Below, in pieces: positions 10,717 to 18,775 of a DNA stretch of 64,000 nt. The translations under genes were made by a program, and so were the position numbers. The notes beneath the pieces are model-generated. The model ran no database searches. It saw only the letters and a list, made by a program, of their open reading frames with translations, and had not been told where the DNA came from. Within the stretch, counting starts at the first letter, position 1; each line of letters begins with the position of its first letter. The stretch comes from Comamonadaceae bacterium. GTDB lineage: Bacteria; Pseudomonadota; Gammaproteobacteria; Burkholderiales; Burkholderiaceae_C. The stretch covers positions 23,349 through 87,348 of the forward strand of contig CANCER010000016.1 of assembly GCA_947375135.1 (NCBI GenBank). The letters are read 5' to 3'.

Positions 10717-12501
10717 TCAGCCAAGTTCAGCAGCCAACTGTGCAAGCACATGGTCAAAGGCCTCGACGGCCAGTTGCATGTCATCGCTGGTCGTAGCCTC
10801 CAGCGGGTTGTGGCTGATACCGGCGTTCTGGCCGCGCACAAACAGCATGGCCTGGGGCAGGATGTCGTGCAGCTTCATGGCATCGTGCCCTGCGCCGCTG
10901 GGCATGCGGTACAGCGGCACACCCAGGGCTGCCACGGCGGCCTCCCAGCGCTGCTGCCAGGCCGGCGCGCTGGGCGCAGCGCTGGCGCGCATGGCCTGCG
11001 TCAGGGTGAGCTGCAGGCTGCGCGCCTCGGCAATCGCGGCGGCCTTGTTCAGCACGTTGCTTGCCAGGGCATCGCGCTGCGCGTCCGAAGGCGCACGCAT
11101 ATCCAGAGAAAAATCGCAGCGCCCCGGCACCACATTGATGGAGCCATTGGGCACGTTCAGAATGCCCACGGTGCCTACCGAATCCCCATCGACTCTGGCG
11201 CGCTGCTCCACGTACAGCATCAGCTCGGCCACACCCGCTGCGGCGTCCTGGCGCATGGACATGGGTGTGGTGCCGGCATGGCAGGACACGCCCACCATCT
11301 CGCCCGTGTAGCGCACGCTGGCGTTGATGGAGGTGACGATTCCCAGTGGCAGGTTCAAGGCATTGAGCACCGGGCCCTGCTCGATATGCACCTCGACAAA
11401 GCCCAGGTAGTTGGATGCATCGCGCTTGAGTGCAGGGATGTCCTCGATGCGCAGACCGGCGTTTTGCATGGCCTCGCGCATGCTGATGCCATCTGCATCG
11501 CGCTGCTCCAGCCACTCAGTTTTGAAGTCGCCTGTCAGTGCGCCAGAGCCCAGAAACGTGGCCTTGAAACGTTGCCCTTCTTCCTCGGCGAAGGCGACGA
11601 TTTCCAGATCGAAGGGCAGGCGCTTGTTCTGTTGTTGGAGTTGTTGCACCGAGGCCAGTGGCACGTAGATGCCAAGCCGGCCGTCGTACTTGCCGCCGTT
11701 GCGCACGGTGTCGTAATGGCTGCCCGTCATCAGCGCCTTGGCCTGTGTGCCGTCGCCCCTGTAGATGCCGACCACATTGCCGACCGCGTCGATGTGCACG
11801 CTGTCGCAACCGGCATCCAGCATGTCCTGCCGGATGCGCTGTGCGCAGGCACGGTGCGCCTCGGTCAGGTAGGTGACGGTGAGCTGGCCCTGCTCGGCAA
11901 AGCCCGGGTCGCTGTACTGCGCCAGCGTTTCCTGCCAGTCCCAGACCCGGTTGCCGCGCGCGATCGAGGCGCCGAACTTATCGTTGAGGCGGATCTCGGC
12001 AATGCGGTGCACATTGCGCAAACACTCCTGCAGTTCGTAATCCGGGTGGCCCTGCAGGCGGCGCTCCAGCGTGGCGATGATCTCGGCCTTTTGCATGCCG
12101 GTGCCGCGCGGGCCGCGCACCGCCACGATGAACGGAAAGCCGAACTTGGTGTTGTAGGCGGCGTTGAGCCGCTGGATGGTTTCAAACTCGGCCTGCGTGC
12201 ATTGCGTCAGGCCCGCTTTGCTCTGCTCGTTGGTGGACTCGGCCGTCAGGCTGTTGTCCACCATGGCCTTGCCGGCCAGCTCGGGGTGGGCACGCAGGAG
12301 CGCCAGCTGCGCGTCCTTGGAAGACATGCTCACGATTTGCGCCATGGCGTGCTTGAGTTGTGCCAGCGACGTGAAGGGGCGCAGCTGCAGGGCGGCACGG
12401 GCGATCCAGGGCGAGTGCTCGTACAGGCCGTCCAGCATGGCGCAGGCCTCATCGGGTGAAGCGCTGTTGATCTGCTCCAGGGTGATGGTGGATGCGTTCA
12501 T
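10717..12501 (-). CDS. Bifunctional OHCU decarboxylase / allantoate amidohydrolase fusion
   Basis: Two enzymes of ureide breakdown in one 594-residue chain. Residues 1-165 are a UraD-type domain (2-oxo-4-hydroxy-4-carboxy-5-ureidoimidazoline decarboxylase), with the catalytic-His motif LLRAHPELAGKA near residue 67 and NAAYNTKFGFPFIVAVRG near 135. From about 175 to the end is an M20-family AllC domain with GSHYDTVRNGGKYDGRLG (near 257), FAEEEGQRFKATFLGSGA (near 300), HIEQGP and NVVPGRCDFSLDMRAP. The first domain gives S-allantoin; the second hydrolyses allantoate to ureidoglycine, ammonia and CO2. The intermediate step is done by PuuE, whose gene ends in a 4-base overlap with this start. Single-function AllC proteins are about 410 residues, so the extra N-terminus accounts for the length. 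Confidence 0.92.
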   Translation of the reverse strand: MNASTITLEQINSASPDEACAMLDGLYEHSPWIARAALQLRPFTSLAQLKHAMAQIVSMSSKDAQLALLRAHPELAGKAMVDNSLTAESTNEQSKAGLTQCTQAEFETIQRLNAAYNTKFGFPFIVAVRGPRGTGMQKAEIIATLERRLQGHPDYELQECLRNVHRIAEIRLNDKFGASIARGNRVWDWQETLAQYSDPGFAEQGQLTVTYLTEAHRACAQRIRQDMLDAGCDSVHIDAVGNVVGIYRGDGTQAKALMTGSHYDTVRNGGKYDGRLGIYVPLASVQQLQQQNKRLPFDLEIVAFAEEEGQRFKATFLGSGALTGDFKTEWLEQRDADGISMREAMQNAGLRIEDIPALKRDASNYLGFVEVHIEQGPVLNALNLPLGIVTSINASVRYTGEMVGVSCHAGTTPMSMRQDAAAGVAELMLYVEQRARVDGDSVGTVGILNVPNGSINVVPGRCDFSLDMRAPSDAQRDALASNVLNKAAAIAEARSLQLTLTQAMRASAAPSAPAWQQRWEAAVAALGVPLYRMPSGAGHDAMKLHDILPQAMLFVRGQNAGISHNPLEATTSDDMQLAVEAFDHVLAQLAAELG

Positions 12502-13460
12502 GCGGCCGCCTTGGTGTCAAAGGGGTGCGTGGCCTTCCAGTGCCGCGCAATGTCCACACGCTTGGCGACCCAGACCTTGTCATGCTGCTGGATATGGTCC
12601 AGAAAACGCTGCAGCGCCGTGATGCGCCCGGGCCGGCCCAGCAGGCGGCAGTGCATGCCTATGCTCATCATGGACGGCTGGTTCAGCCCGGCCGGATCGC
12701 CCTCGGCGTACAGCGTGTCAAAGGTGTCCTTCAGGTACTGGAAGAACGGGTCGGCATGGGAATAGCCCTGGGGCAGGGCAAAGCGCATGTCGTTGCAGTC
12801 CAGGGTGTAGGGCACGATGAGCTGCGGCACCACCTCTCCATTGGTCTTCTTCACCTGCATCCAGAACGGCAGGTCTTCTCCGTAATAGTCGGCATCGTAT
12901 TCAAAGCCGCCATAGTCGGCCACCAGGCGGCGCGTGTTGGGGCTGTCGCGTCCGGTGTACCAGCCCAGCGGGCGGTTGCCGGTCAGGCGGGTGAGCGCGT
13001 CCATGCCACGCTGCATATGCTCGCGCTCCACCGATTCGGGCAGGCTTTGGTAGTGGATCCAGCGCCAGCCGTGGCAGGCGATCTCATGGCCCAACTCCAC
13101 CAGCGCGACGCAGAGCTCGGGGTGGCGCTCCAGCGCCATGCCCACACCAAACACGGTGAGCGGCAGGCCGCGTTGCTCAAACTCGCGCAGGATGCGCCAG
13201 ACCCCGGCGCGCGAGCCGTATTCGTAAATACCCTCCATGCTGATGTGGCGCTCGGGATAGCTCGCGGGGTTGAACATCTCGGACAAAAACTGCTCGGAGC
13301 CGGCGTCGCCATGCAGCACGCTGTTCTCGCCGCCCTCCTCGTAGTTGAGTACAAACTGCACCGCCACGCGGGCCTGGCCCGGCCATTGGGCATGGGGTGG
13401 CTTGGGGCCGTAGCCGACCAGGTCGCGCGGGTAGGGTTGGGTGCTGTCGTAGTGCTGCAT
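12498..13460 (-). CDS. puuE: Allantoinase, PuuE type
   Basis: Opens the hydantoin ring of allantoin to allantoate. The 320-residue product is of the cofactor-independent polysaccharide-deacetylase-like PuuE family and not the amidohydrolase AllB family. It has the N-terminal RDLVGYGPKPPHAQWPG, VQFVLNYEEGGENSVLHGD (near 32), SRAGVWRILREFEQRGLP and CHGWRWIHYQ (near 150). Length is typical. Its stop overlaps the start of the uraD-allC fusion by four bases (ATGA), and the NCS2 permease gene lies 95 bases upstream on the same strand. Product and substrate therefore pass between two genes that appear translationally coupled. Confidence 0.95.
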   Translation of the reverse strand: MQHYDSTQPYPRDLVGYGPKPPHAQWPGQARVAVQFVLNYEEGGENSVLHGDAGSEQFLSEMFNPASYPERHISMEGIYEYGSRAGVWRILREFEQRGLPLTVFGVGMALERHPELCVALVELGHEIACHGWRWIHYQSLPESVEREHMQRGMDALTRLTGNRPLGWYTGRDSPNTRRLVADYGGFEYDADYYGEDLPFWMQVKKTNGEVVPQLIVPYTLDCNDMRFALPQGYSHADPFFQYLKDTFDTLYAEGDPAGLNQPSMMSIGMHCRLLGRPGRITALQRFLDHIQQHDKVWVAKRVDIARHWKATHPFDTKAAA

Positions 13461-13555
13461 GGTGTGGAGGGCGGTTGGAAAGTCGGCTTCTCTTAGAAGT
13501 GGTATTCGGCGCGAAACATGGGCGTCTTGGCGATCACGCCGAGGGAGGCTGCAGC

Positions 13556-15061
13556 TCAGTGGGCCTCTGCAGACTTGGCCGCTTCGATGGAGGCAGCGGT
13601 ATCACCCTGTGCGCCATTGAAGAAGATGTTCAGCATTACCGCGGCCAGGGCAGTCAGCAGAATGCCGGACTCCAGCAGGGGGTGCAGGGCATGGGCCATC
13701 TGCTGCGTCCAGCGCGGCGCGACCAGGGGGATGAGGCCGAAGCCCACCGACAGTGCGACGATGTACAGGTTGTTGCGGTTGCCCTTGTAGTCCACCGTGG
13801 ACAGGATGCGGATGCCGGTGGCTGCCACCATGCCGAACATGACCAGCCCTGCGCCGCCGAGAACGAACTGCGGAATGGCCTCCACAAAGGCCGCCATTTT
13901 GGGCAGCATGCCCAGAATGACCATGATCACGCCACCGGCCACGCAGACCCAGCGGCTCTTGACCCCGGTTACGCTCACCAGCCCCACGTTCTGCGAGAAG
14001 CTGGTGTAGGGGAAGGTGTTGAAGATACCGCCAATGAGCGTGCCCAGTCCGTCGGTGCGCAGGCCGGCGGCCAACTCGGGCTGGCTGATCTTTTTTCCGG
14101 TGATGTCGGAGAGCGCCAGGAACATGCCGGTGGATTCGATCATCACCACAATCATCACCAGCGACATGGTCAGGATCATGACGATGTCGAAGGTGGGCAT
14201 GCCAAAGGCAAAGGGCGTGACCACATCAAACCAGTGCGCCTTGCCCACCTTGTCAAAGTTCATCTTGCCCATGGCGATGGCCACGGCGCAACCCGCCACA
14301 ATGCCCAGCAGGACCGAGATGTTTGCGACAAAGCCTTTGGCGTACTTCACCAGCAGCAGGATGAACAGCAGCACGGCGCCTGCAATGGCCATGTTGTCCA
14401 GCGCGCCATAGTTCAGGTTGTCGACCATGGGGATGGGGCCTGGCAGCTTCATGGCCGGGGCACTGGCCATGGCGGCGGGAGCCGAAGCGGCGGCCGCGGC
14501 AGCCGTTGCCCGGGCGCCGTCGACCATGGCCACCAGCTTGGGCACGTCCACACTCTGCGCCAGGTTGGCGGGCCCGCCCATGGCCCAGCCCACGCCCACG
14601 CGCATCAGGCTGATACCGATGATGGCGATGATGGTGCCGGTGACCACGGGCGGGAAGAAGCGCAGCAGTTTGCTGATCACCGGTGCGATGAGCATGGAGA
14701 CCACGCCCGCGCCTATGATCGCCCCGAAGATGGCGCGCGCGCCGTCCACGCCGGGCACGGCATTGGCAAAGGCCACCATGGGGCCGACCGCTGCAAAAGT
14801 CACCCCCATCATCACGGGCAGCTTCACGCCAAACCATTGGGTCATGCCCATGCTTTGAATCAGCGTCACCAGGCCGCAGGCAAAGAGGTCCGCTGAAATC
14901 AGCATCGCCACCTGCTCCGGACTGAGCTTGAGCGCGCGGCCCACGATCAGGGGCACAGCGATGGCACCCGCATACATCACCAGCACATGCTGCAGGCCAA
15001 GCGCAGCAAGGCGTCCTGTGGGTAGTTTCTCGTCCACCGGGTGGACTACTGTTGTTGTCAT
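13556..15061 (-). CDS. NCS2-family purine permease (urate/xanthine:H+ symporter)
   Basis: Inner-membrane importer for an oxidised purine, most likely urate or xanthine. The 501-residue product is rich in hydrophobic segments, about 14 as in UraA/UapA folds. It carries the family signature SQNVGLVSVTGVKSRWV (near 325) and QPELAAGLRTDGLGTLIGG just before it. A loop near residues 165-190 is an alanine-rich run with many Ala/Met/Pro, longer than in well-known members. The ATG at 15061 is chosen because MTTTVVHPVDEKLP leads straight into the first helix; the frame is open for 39 codons more but reads as non-coding. Its place between puuD and puuE supports urate transport. Confidence 0.9.
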   Translation of the reverse strand: MTTTVVHPVDEKLPTGRLAALGLQHVLVMYAGAIAVPLIVGRALKLSPEQVAMLISADLFACGLVTLIQSMGMTQWFGVKLPVMMGVTFAAVGPMVAFANAVPGVDGARAIFGAIIGAGVVSMLIAPVISKLLRFFPPVVTGTIIAIIGISLMRVGVGWAMGGPANLAQSVDVPKLVAMVDGARATAAAAAASAPAAMASAPAMKLPGPIPMVDNLNYGALDNMAIAGAVLLFILLLVKYAKGFVANISVLLGIVAGCAVAIAMGKMNFDKVGKAHWFDVVTPFAFGMPTFDIVMILTMSLVMIVVMIESTGMFLALSDITGKKISQPELAAGLRTDGLGTLIGGIFNTFPYTSFSQNVGLVSVTGVKSRWVCVAGGVIMVILGMLPKMAAFVEAIPQFVLGGAGLVMFGMVAATGIRILSTVDYKGNRNNLYIVALSVGFGLIPLVAPRWTQQMAHALHPLLESGILLTALAAVMLNIFFNGAQGDTAASIEAAKSAEAH

Positions 15062-15125
15062 GCTTGTCTCCTGTTTATGGGTTGTGTTGCGTCCCAAGAT
15101 CGTCGGTTGATCCTGGTTGGCGCTA

Positions 15126-16331
15126 TCAGTTCGCCGGGGCACCGGCCTCAAACCAGCGCCGGATGGTGGCGCGCTCACTGTCCGTGATCTGTGTCACGTT
15201 GTTAAAGGGCATGAGTTTCAAGACCACCGCCTGCTGGTACAGGGCCTGGGCGTTTTTCTTGATCAACTCCGGGGTGTGCAGGGCAATCCCCTTGTTCTGA
15301 AGCTGCGCGTTGTGGCACAGCACGCAGCGTTGGTCGATAACCGCCTTTACATCGGCAAAGTGGACGGGTGTGGCGGCCTGGGCCAGTTCTTCTGCCGACG
15401 GAGGCGGCGGCGCAATCCATGCCGCAAGTCCCACCAGCAGGAGCACACCGGCCACTGCGTGTTCCCAGGGCGGGCGCCGGCCTTGCACCAGTGCCTTGTG
15501 GCGTGCCACAAAGCTGTGGCGTATCAGTGCGCCGGCGAGCATCAGCAGCACCAGAACCAGCCAGTTGTTCTTGGCCGTGTACAACCAACCGTAGTGGTTG
15601 GAGAGCATGGCAATCAGCACCGGCAGCGTGAAGTAGGTGTTGTGCACGCTGCGCTGCTTGGCACGCCAGCCGTACACCGGGTCCACCGGCTTGCCGGCCT
15701 TGAGCAGGGACACCACGGTGCGCTGGCCCGGGATGATCCAGAAGAACACGTTGGCGCTCATGGTGGTGGCGATCATGGCGCCGACCAGCAAAAAGGCGGC
15801 TCGCCCCGAGAACAAATGGCATGCCACCCAGGAAGCCAGCACCACGCACAGCAGCACCGCAAGGCCTACGATCAGGTCGCCATGCTTCTTGCGACCGAAG
15901 CTTCTGCAAAGGGCGTCATAGGCCAGCCAGAACACCACCAGAAAGCCCAGGGCCGCAGCGATGGCGCTGGTTGCGGACCAGTCGTATACGCTCTTGTCGA
16001 CCAGAAAGCTGCCGGCGTTGTACAGGTACAAAACCGTGAACAGCGAGAAACCGGTAAGCCAGGTGGAGTAGCTCTCCCAATAGAACCAGTGCAGGTTCTG
16101 CGGCATCTTCGCCGGAGCGACCAGGTATTTTTGCGGGTGATAAAAGCCACCGCCATGCACGGCCCACAGCTCACCGTCCACACCCTTGGCCTTGAGGTCG
16201 GGATCCTCAGGCTTGGTGAGACTGTTATCGAGAAAAACGAAGTAAAAAGATGAACCAATCCAGGCGATTGCGGTGATGACATGTGCCCATCGCAATAACA
16301 GATTCGTCCACTCAAGAACGTAGCCAAGCAT
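15126..16331 (-). CDS. puuD: Urate hydroxylase PuuD (membrane enzyme with C-terminal cytochrome c)
   Basis: Oxidises urate to 5-hydroxyisourate at the membrane. The 401-residue product begins with several transmembrane helices (WTNLLLRWAHVITAIAWIGS at 9-28 and others to about residue 300). It ends with a small cytochrome c domain whose haem motif CVLCH is near residue 338, with a Met ligand candidate in LKLMPFNNVTQ. This layout is that of the PuuD family, which passes electrons to cytochrome c and so makes no hydrogen peroxide, unlike soluble uricase. The gene probably heads the puuD-permease-puuE-uraD/allC transcription unit. Two TGTATACA palindromes lie 146-197 bases upstream of its start. 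Confidence 0.94.
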   Translation of the reverse strand: MLGYVLEWTNLLLRWAHVITAIAWIGSSFYFVFLDNSLTKPEDPDLKAKGVDGELWAVHGGGFYHPQKYLVAPAKMPQNLHWFYWESYSTWLTGFSLFTVLYLYNAGSFLVDKSVYDWSATSAIAAALGFLVVFWLAYDALCRSFGRKKHGDLIVGLAVLLCVVLASWVACHLFSGRAAFLLVGAMIATTMSANVFFWIIPGQRTVVSLLKAGKPVDPVYGWRAKQRSVHNTYFTLPVLIAMLSNHYGWLYTAKNNWLVLVLLMLAGALIRHSFVARHKALVQGRRPPWEHAVAGVLLLVGLAAWIAPPPPSAEELAQAATPVHFADVKAVIDQRCVLCHNAQLQNKGIALHTPELIKKNAQALYQQAVVLKLMPFNNVTQITDSERATIRRWFEAGAPAN

Positions 16332-16476
16332 AGTGCCTCCAAATGTGCGAACGGCGCCTCGGTTGACCGAGGCACCATCCTCTCACCACAGCGGGCACTG
16401 TGAGAAGCAGATGTCGCGTTTTCGTCCCTCAGCTACCAGACATGGAGGGCGAAGCGCCGCGGCGACATGTATAAAG

Positions 16477-16484
16477 TGTATACA
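16477..16484. promoter_or_regulatory. TGTATACA palindrome, puuD promoter site 1
   Basis: A perfect 8-base palindrome in the context AAGTGTATACAGTT, followed at 16491 by the partial copy CGTATAT. It lies in the 287-base gap between puuD and hiuH. The same core recurs at 16521 and 17057. A GntR-family operator is the likely role, by inference; no other gene function is seen in this gap. Confidence 0.5.
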
Positions 16485-16520
16485 GTTCACCGTATATCTT
16501 GGCTGGGACAAACCCTAGGT

Positions 16521-16528
16521 TGTATACA
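16521..16528. promoter_or_regulatory. TGTATACA palindrome, puuD promoter site 2
   Basis: TTGTATACAA (16520-16529) is a perfect 10-base palindrome, 44 bases from site 1, so the two centres are about four helical turns apart and would sit on the same face of the DNA. It is upstream of puuD and downstream of the hiuH stop. Confidence 0.5.
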
Positions 16529-16618
16529 ATTTCCAGGAGAAATCTGCCAATGCATAGCATGAGCAGTTCCTATGCCGGGACGCCGCAGGCGAGGTGATCG
16601 CCCTCTCGTTTTGGCCGC

Positions 16619-16975
16619 TCAGGAACCCCGATACGTGGAGTACGCCCAGGGCGAAACCAGCAGCGGGACATGGTAGTGACCCGTCGCATCCGCAATGCCA
16701 AAGTCCAGCGGAACCTGGTCAAGAAACGGAGGGTCTGGCAATGAAACGCCCAGGGCTTGAAAGTAAGCTGCAACAGAGAACACGAGCCTGTAGCTTCCTG
16801 TAGCCATGGACTCGGCATCCAGCAACGCACCGCCGTCGTTCCTGCCGTCTGCGTTCAGTGTGAACTCCTTGAGCGTGACAGGTGTTTGCTCCTCCATGCG
16901 CTGCAGAATGACGTGCATGCCGGCAGCGGCGCATCCGTTCATGGTGTCAAGCACATGTGTACTGAGATGTCCCAT
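16619..16975 (-). CDS. hiuH: 5-hydroxyisourate hydrolase (transthyretin-related)
   Basis: Hydrolyses 5-hydroxyisourate, the PuuD product, to OHCU. The 118-residue product shows the signatures of the transthyretin-like family: HLSTHVLDTMNG at residues 3-14 (catalytic His), the central LNADGRNDGGAL segment (near 41), and the diagnostic C-terminal tetrapeptide YRGS. Length is typical. It is separated from puuD by a 287-base regulatory gap and has its own TGTATACA palindrome 82 bases upstream, so it may have a separate promoter under the same control. Confidence 0.96.
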   Translation of the reverse strand: MGHLSTHVLDTMNGCAAAGMHVILQRMEEQTPVTLKEFTLNADGRNDGGALLDAESMATGSYRLVFSVAAYFQALGVSLPDPPFLDQVPLDFGIADATGHYHVPLLVSPWAYSTYRGS

Positions 16976-17056
16976 AGGTTTCCTTGGTAGTGGGTGGTGT
17001 TTGCCTTGAACGCAATGATCTATCGCGCGCTTTTGGCTATTGAGAGTCCGTCAACG

Positions 17057-17064
17057 TGTATACA
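17057..17064. promoter_or_regulatory. TGTATACA palindrome, hiuH promoter
   Basis: GTGTATACAA at 17056-17065 repeats the palindrome seen twice before puuD. It lies 82 bases upstream of the hiuH start and 62 bases downstream of the flavin reductase stop. Probably bound by the same regulator; inferred from sequence identity and position. Confidence 0.5.
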
Positions 17065-17125
17065 AAATGGCAGGGCTTTGGACTATGGAGCGCATGCTTG
17101 GCAGTCTGCCCCATGGAAGACCTAT

Positions 17126-17761
17126 TTATATTTCGTCAATCTCTGTGGATCTTGCGGTGTGACTGTGCTCACCCACCACAAAGCGCTCACGCGATGCCAC
17201 ATAAAAACTCGCACCAAAACGCCCCACCGGGTGGTATTGCCGCAGGTCCACACGCCAGGACTGGGTGTCCACCAGCCCGGGCCTGGCGCAAAGCCATTTG
17301 ACCCGTCCGATAAAAACATAGCGGCTGGGTGTCTCCAGCTTTTCATGCAGCACGCATTCAAACGCCACCGGTGCTTCCACGATCCGTGGTGGAGCGACGC
17401 ACAAAGACGGCGCGGTGTGCAATCCAACCTGTTCAATCTCGCTGACGTCCGATGGAAAATTGCCTCCGCAGGCATGCATTTTTTCGACCATGGCCTCGTC
17501 CGTCATATGCACCACAAATTCTTCGCTCGCAAGGATGTTGGCTGCGGTGTCCTTGAGCCGGCCATCGTTGAGCCGGTTGATGCTCAGCATCACGATAGGC
17601 GGATCTTCACCCACCATGTTGAACATGGAAAATGGCGCTGCATTGACCACCCCATTTACGCCCAGCGTGGTCACCAATGCAATCGGCCGGGGCACGATCA
17701 GGCTGGCCATCAGCTTGTACCGTTGGTATGCGGTGATCTGCCCAAAGTCGATTTCTGTCAT
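17126..17761 (-). CDS. Flavin reductase-like, FMN-binding split-barrel protein
   Basis: The 211-residue product matches the flavin reductase-like / DIM6-NTAB family: YKLMASLIVPRPIALVTTLG near residue 13, VNAAPFSMFNMVGEDPPIVMLS near 40, and LKDTAANILASEEFVVHM near 70. Such proteins bind FMN and often supply reduced flavin or act as oxidoreductases; the precise reaction cannot be read from sequence. The ATG at 17761 is chosen because MTEIDFGQITAYQRYKLM is a normal family N-terminus, while the 46 codons of open frame upstream look non-coding. It lies between hiuH and the racemase-like gene on the same strand, which suggests a role in purine or ureide breakdown. Confidence 0.82.
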   Translation of the reverse strand: MTEIDFGQITAYQRYKLMASLIVPRPIALVTTLGVNGVVNAAPFSMFNMVGEDPPIVMLSINRLNDGRLKDTAANILASEEFVVHMTDEAMVEKMHACGGNFPSDVSEIEQVGLHTAPSLCVAPPRIVEAPVAFECVLHEKLETPSRYVFIGRVKWLCARPGLVDTQSWRVDLRQYHPVGRFGASFYVASRERFVVGEHSHTARSTEIDEI

Positions 17762-17810
17762 GGTGCGCCGCTGGTGAACGGGAGAGATGCCCACATCGCC
17801 GATGCCCGGT

Positions 17811-18542
17811 TCACGGTTGCATGGCAGACAGCATGCCTGCATAGGTCTTGGGCAGTGGAAAGGCGTAGTCACCACGCTTGCTGGTTTGCAAACTTGCACG
17901 CACCAGGCCTTCGGCCATGATCGTGGCTGCCGCTACACCGTCGATGACCGGCACACCCAGCGCCTGTTGCAACCGGTTGCACAAATCGGCCATGCCGGCA
18001 CAACCCAGCACGATGGCACCGCTGCCGTCTTCATCCAGCGCCCGGCGGCATTCATCCCATATCGTCTTGTAGGCGTTGCTCTGCGGGTCTTCCAGTTCCA
18101 GCACCGCCAGCTCGCTGGCGCGCACCTTGCGGCAATGGCTGCTGACGCCGTATTTGTGGACCAGGTGTTCGGCAATGATGACCGTGCGCTGCAAGGTCGT
18201 CACCACGGAGAAGCCGGTCGCCAGGTAGCAGGCGTTGCGCATCGCGGCCTCGGCCACGCCAATCACCGGGCCGCGGGCCAGTTCCCGGGCGGCGTCCAGG
18301 CCGGGATCACCGAAACAGGCGATCACATAGGCGTCGCAACCCTCCTGCTCCCCCTTGCGTATTTCGTCCAGCAGTCCGATGCAGGCCATGGCCTCGTCAT
18401 AGTGTCCCTCGATGGACGCCGGGCCGTGTTCGGGGCTCACGGCAAGGATCTCGACATCTGCTGAAGCCACTGCCCGTGCGGCCTCGCCAATGGTTCGGGT
18501 CATCGACCAGGTCGTATTGGGATTGATCACTTTAATCTTCAT
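17811..18542 (-). CDS. hpxA: Asp/Glu/hydantoin racemase family protein, probable allantoin racemase
   Basis: The 243-residue product begins MKIKVINPNTTWSMT, the hallmark of hydantoin/allantoin racemases. It has the two catalytic cysteines, in VIACFGDPGLDAA (near 79) and VLGCAGMADL (near 183). The family racemises hydantoins, including allantoin, by a two-base mechanism. In a cluster with hiuH, UraD and allantoinase, racemisation of R- to S-allantoin is the natural reading (HpxA-like), but hydantoin racemase is possible. The start at 18542 has AGGAG five bases before it. It is transcribed away from the ABC transporter. Confidence 0.82.
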   Translation of the reverse strand: MKIKVINPNTTWSMTRTIGEAARAVASADVEILAVSPEHGPASIEGHYDEAMACIGLLDEIRKGEQEGCDAYVIACFGDPGLDAARELARGPVIGVAEAAMRNACYLATGFSVVTTLQRTVIIAEHLVHKYGVSSHCRKVRASELAVLELEDPQSNAYKTIWDECRRALDEDGSGAIVLGCAGMADLCNRLQQALGVPVIDGVAAATIMAEGLVRASLQTSKRGDYAFPLPKTYAGMLSAMQP

Positions 18543-18614
18543 CTCGACTCCTTCCAGTTTGACTTTCAGATTGGAAAATTTGCACTTGTAGGGGATTTCC
18601 CTATGCATTGAAGG

Positions 18615-18655
18615 CAATTGCTTCACTTATTGTATGCATACTGCACAAGCAATTG
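18615..18655. promoter_or_regulatory. Nested palindromes in the racemase/ABC transporter divergent region
   Basis: GTATGCATAC (18632-18641) is a perfect 10-base palindrome that resembles the TGTATACA sites near puuD and hiuH. It is framed by CAATTGCTT (18615-18623) and its reverse complement AAGCAATTG (18647-18655). The region lies 73 bases before the racemase start and 121 before the binding-protein start. An operator for the GntR regulator at the end of the transporter operon is a reasonable inference. Confidence 0.45.
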
Positions 18656-18775
18656 AAGACAATTTAAGTTCAAATCGTAGAACGCAGTGCCTGAAATGTT
18701 TCTGCAGACGATGTCCGTAGAGACCCAAAATAAAGCGCGCTGGCGCCCAACCTGAAAAACCGAAAGGAAAGTTCA

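Noticed and set aside
10383..10841. 152-codon minus-strand frame across the inverted hairpin pair
   Set aside because: It reads through both GC-rich arms and into the uraD-allC gene in another frame; Pro/Ser/Arg-rich and without a ribosome site.
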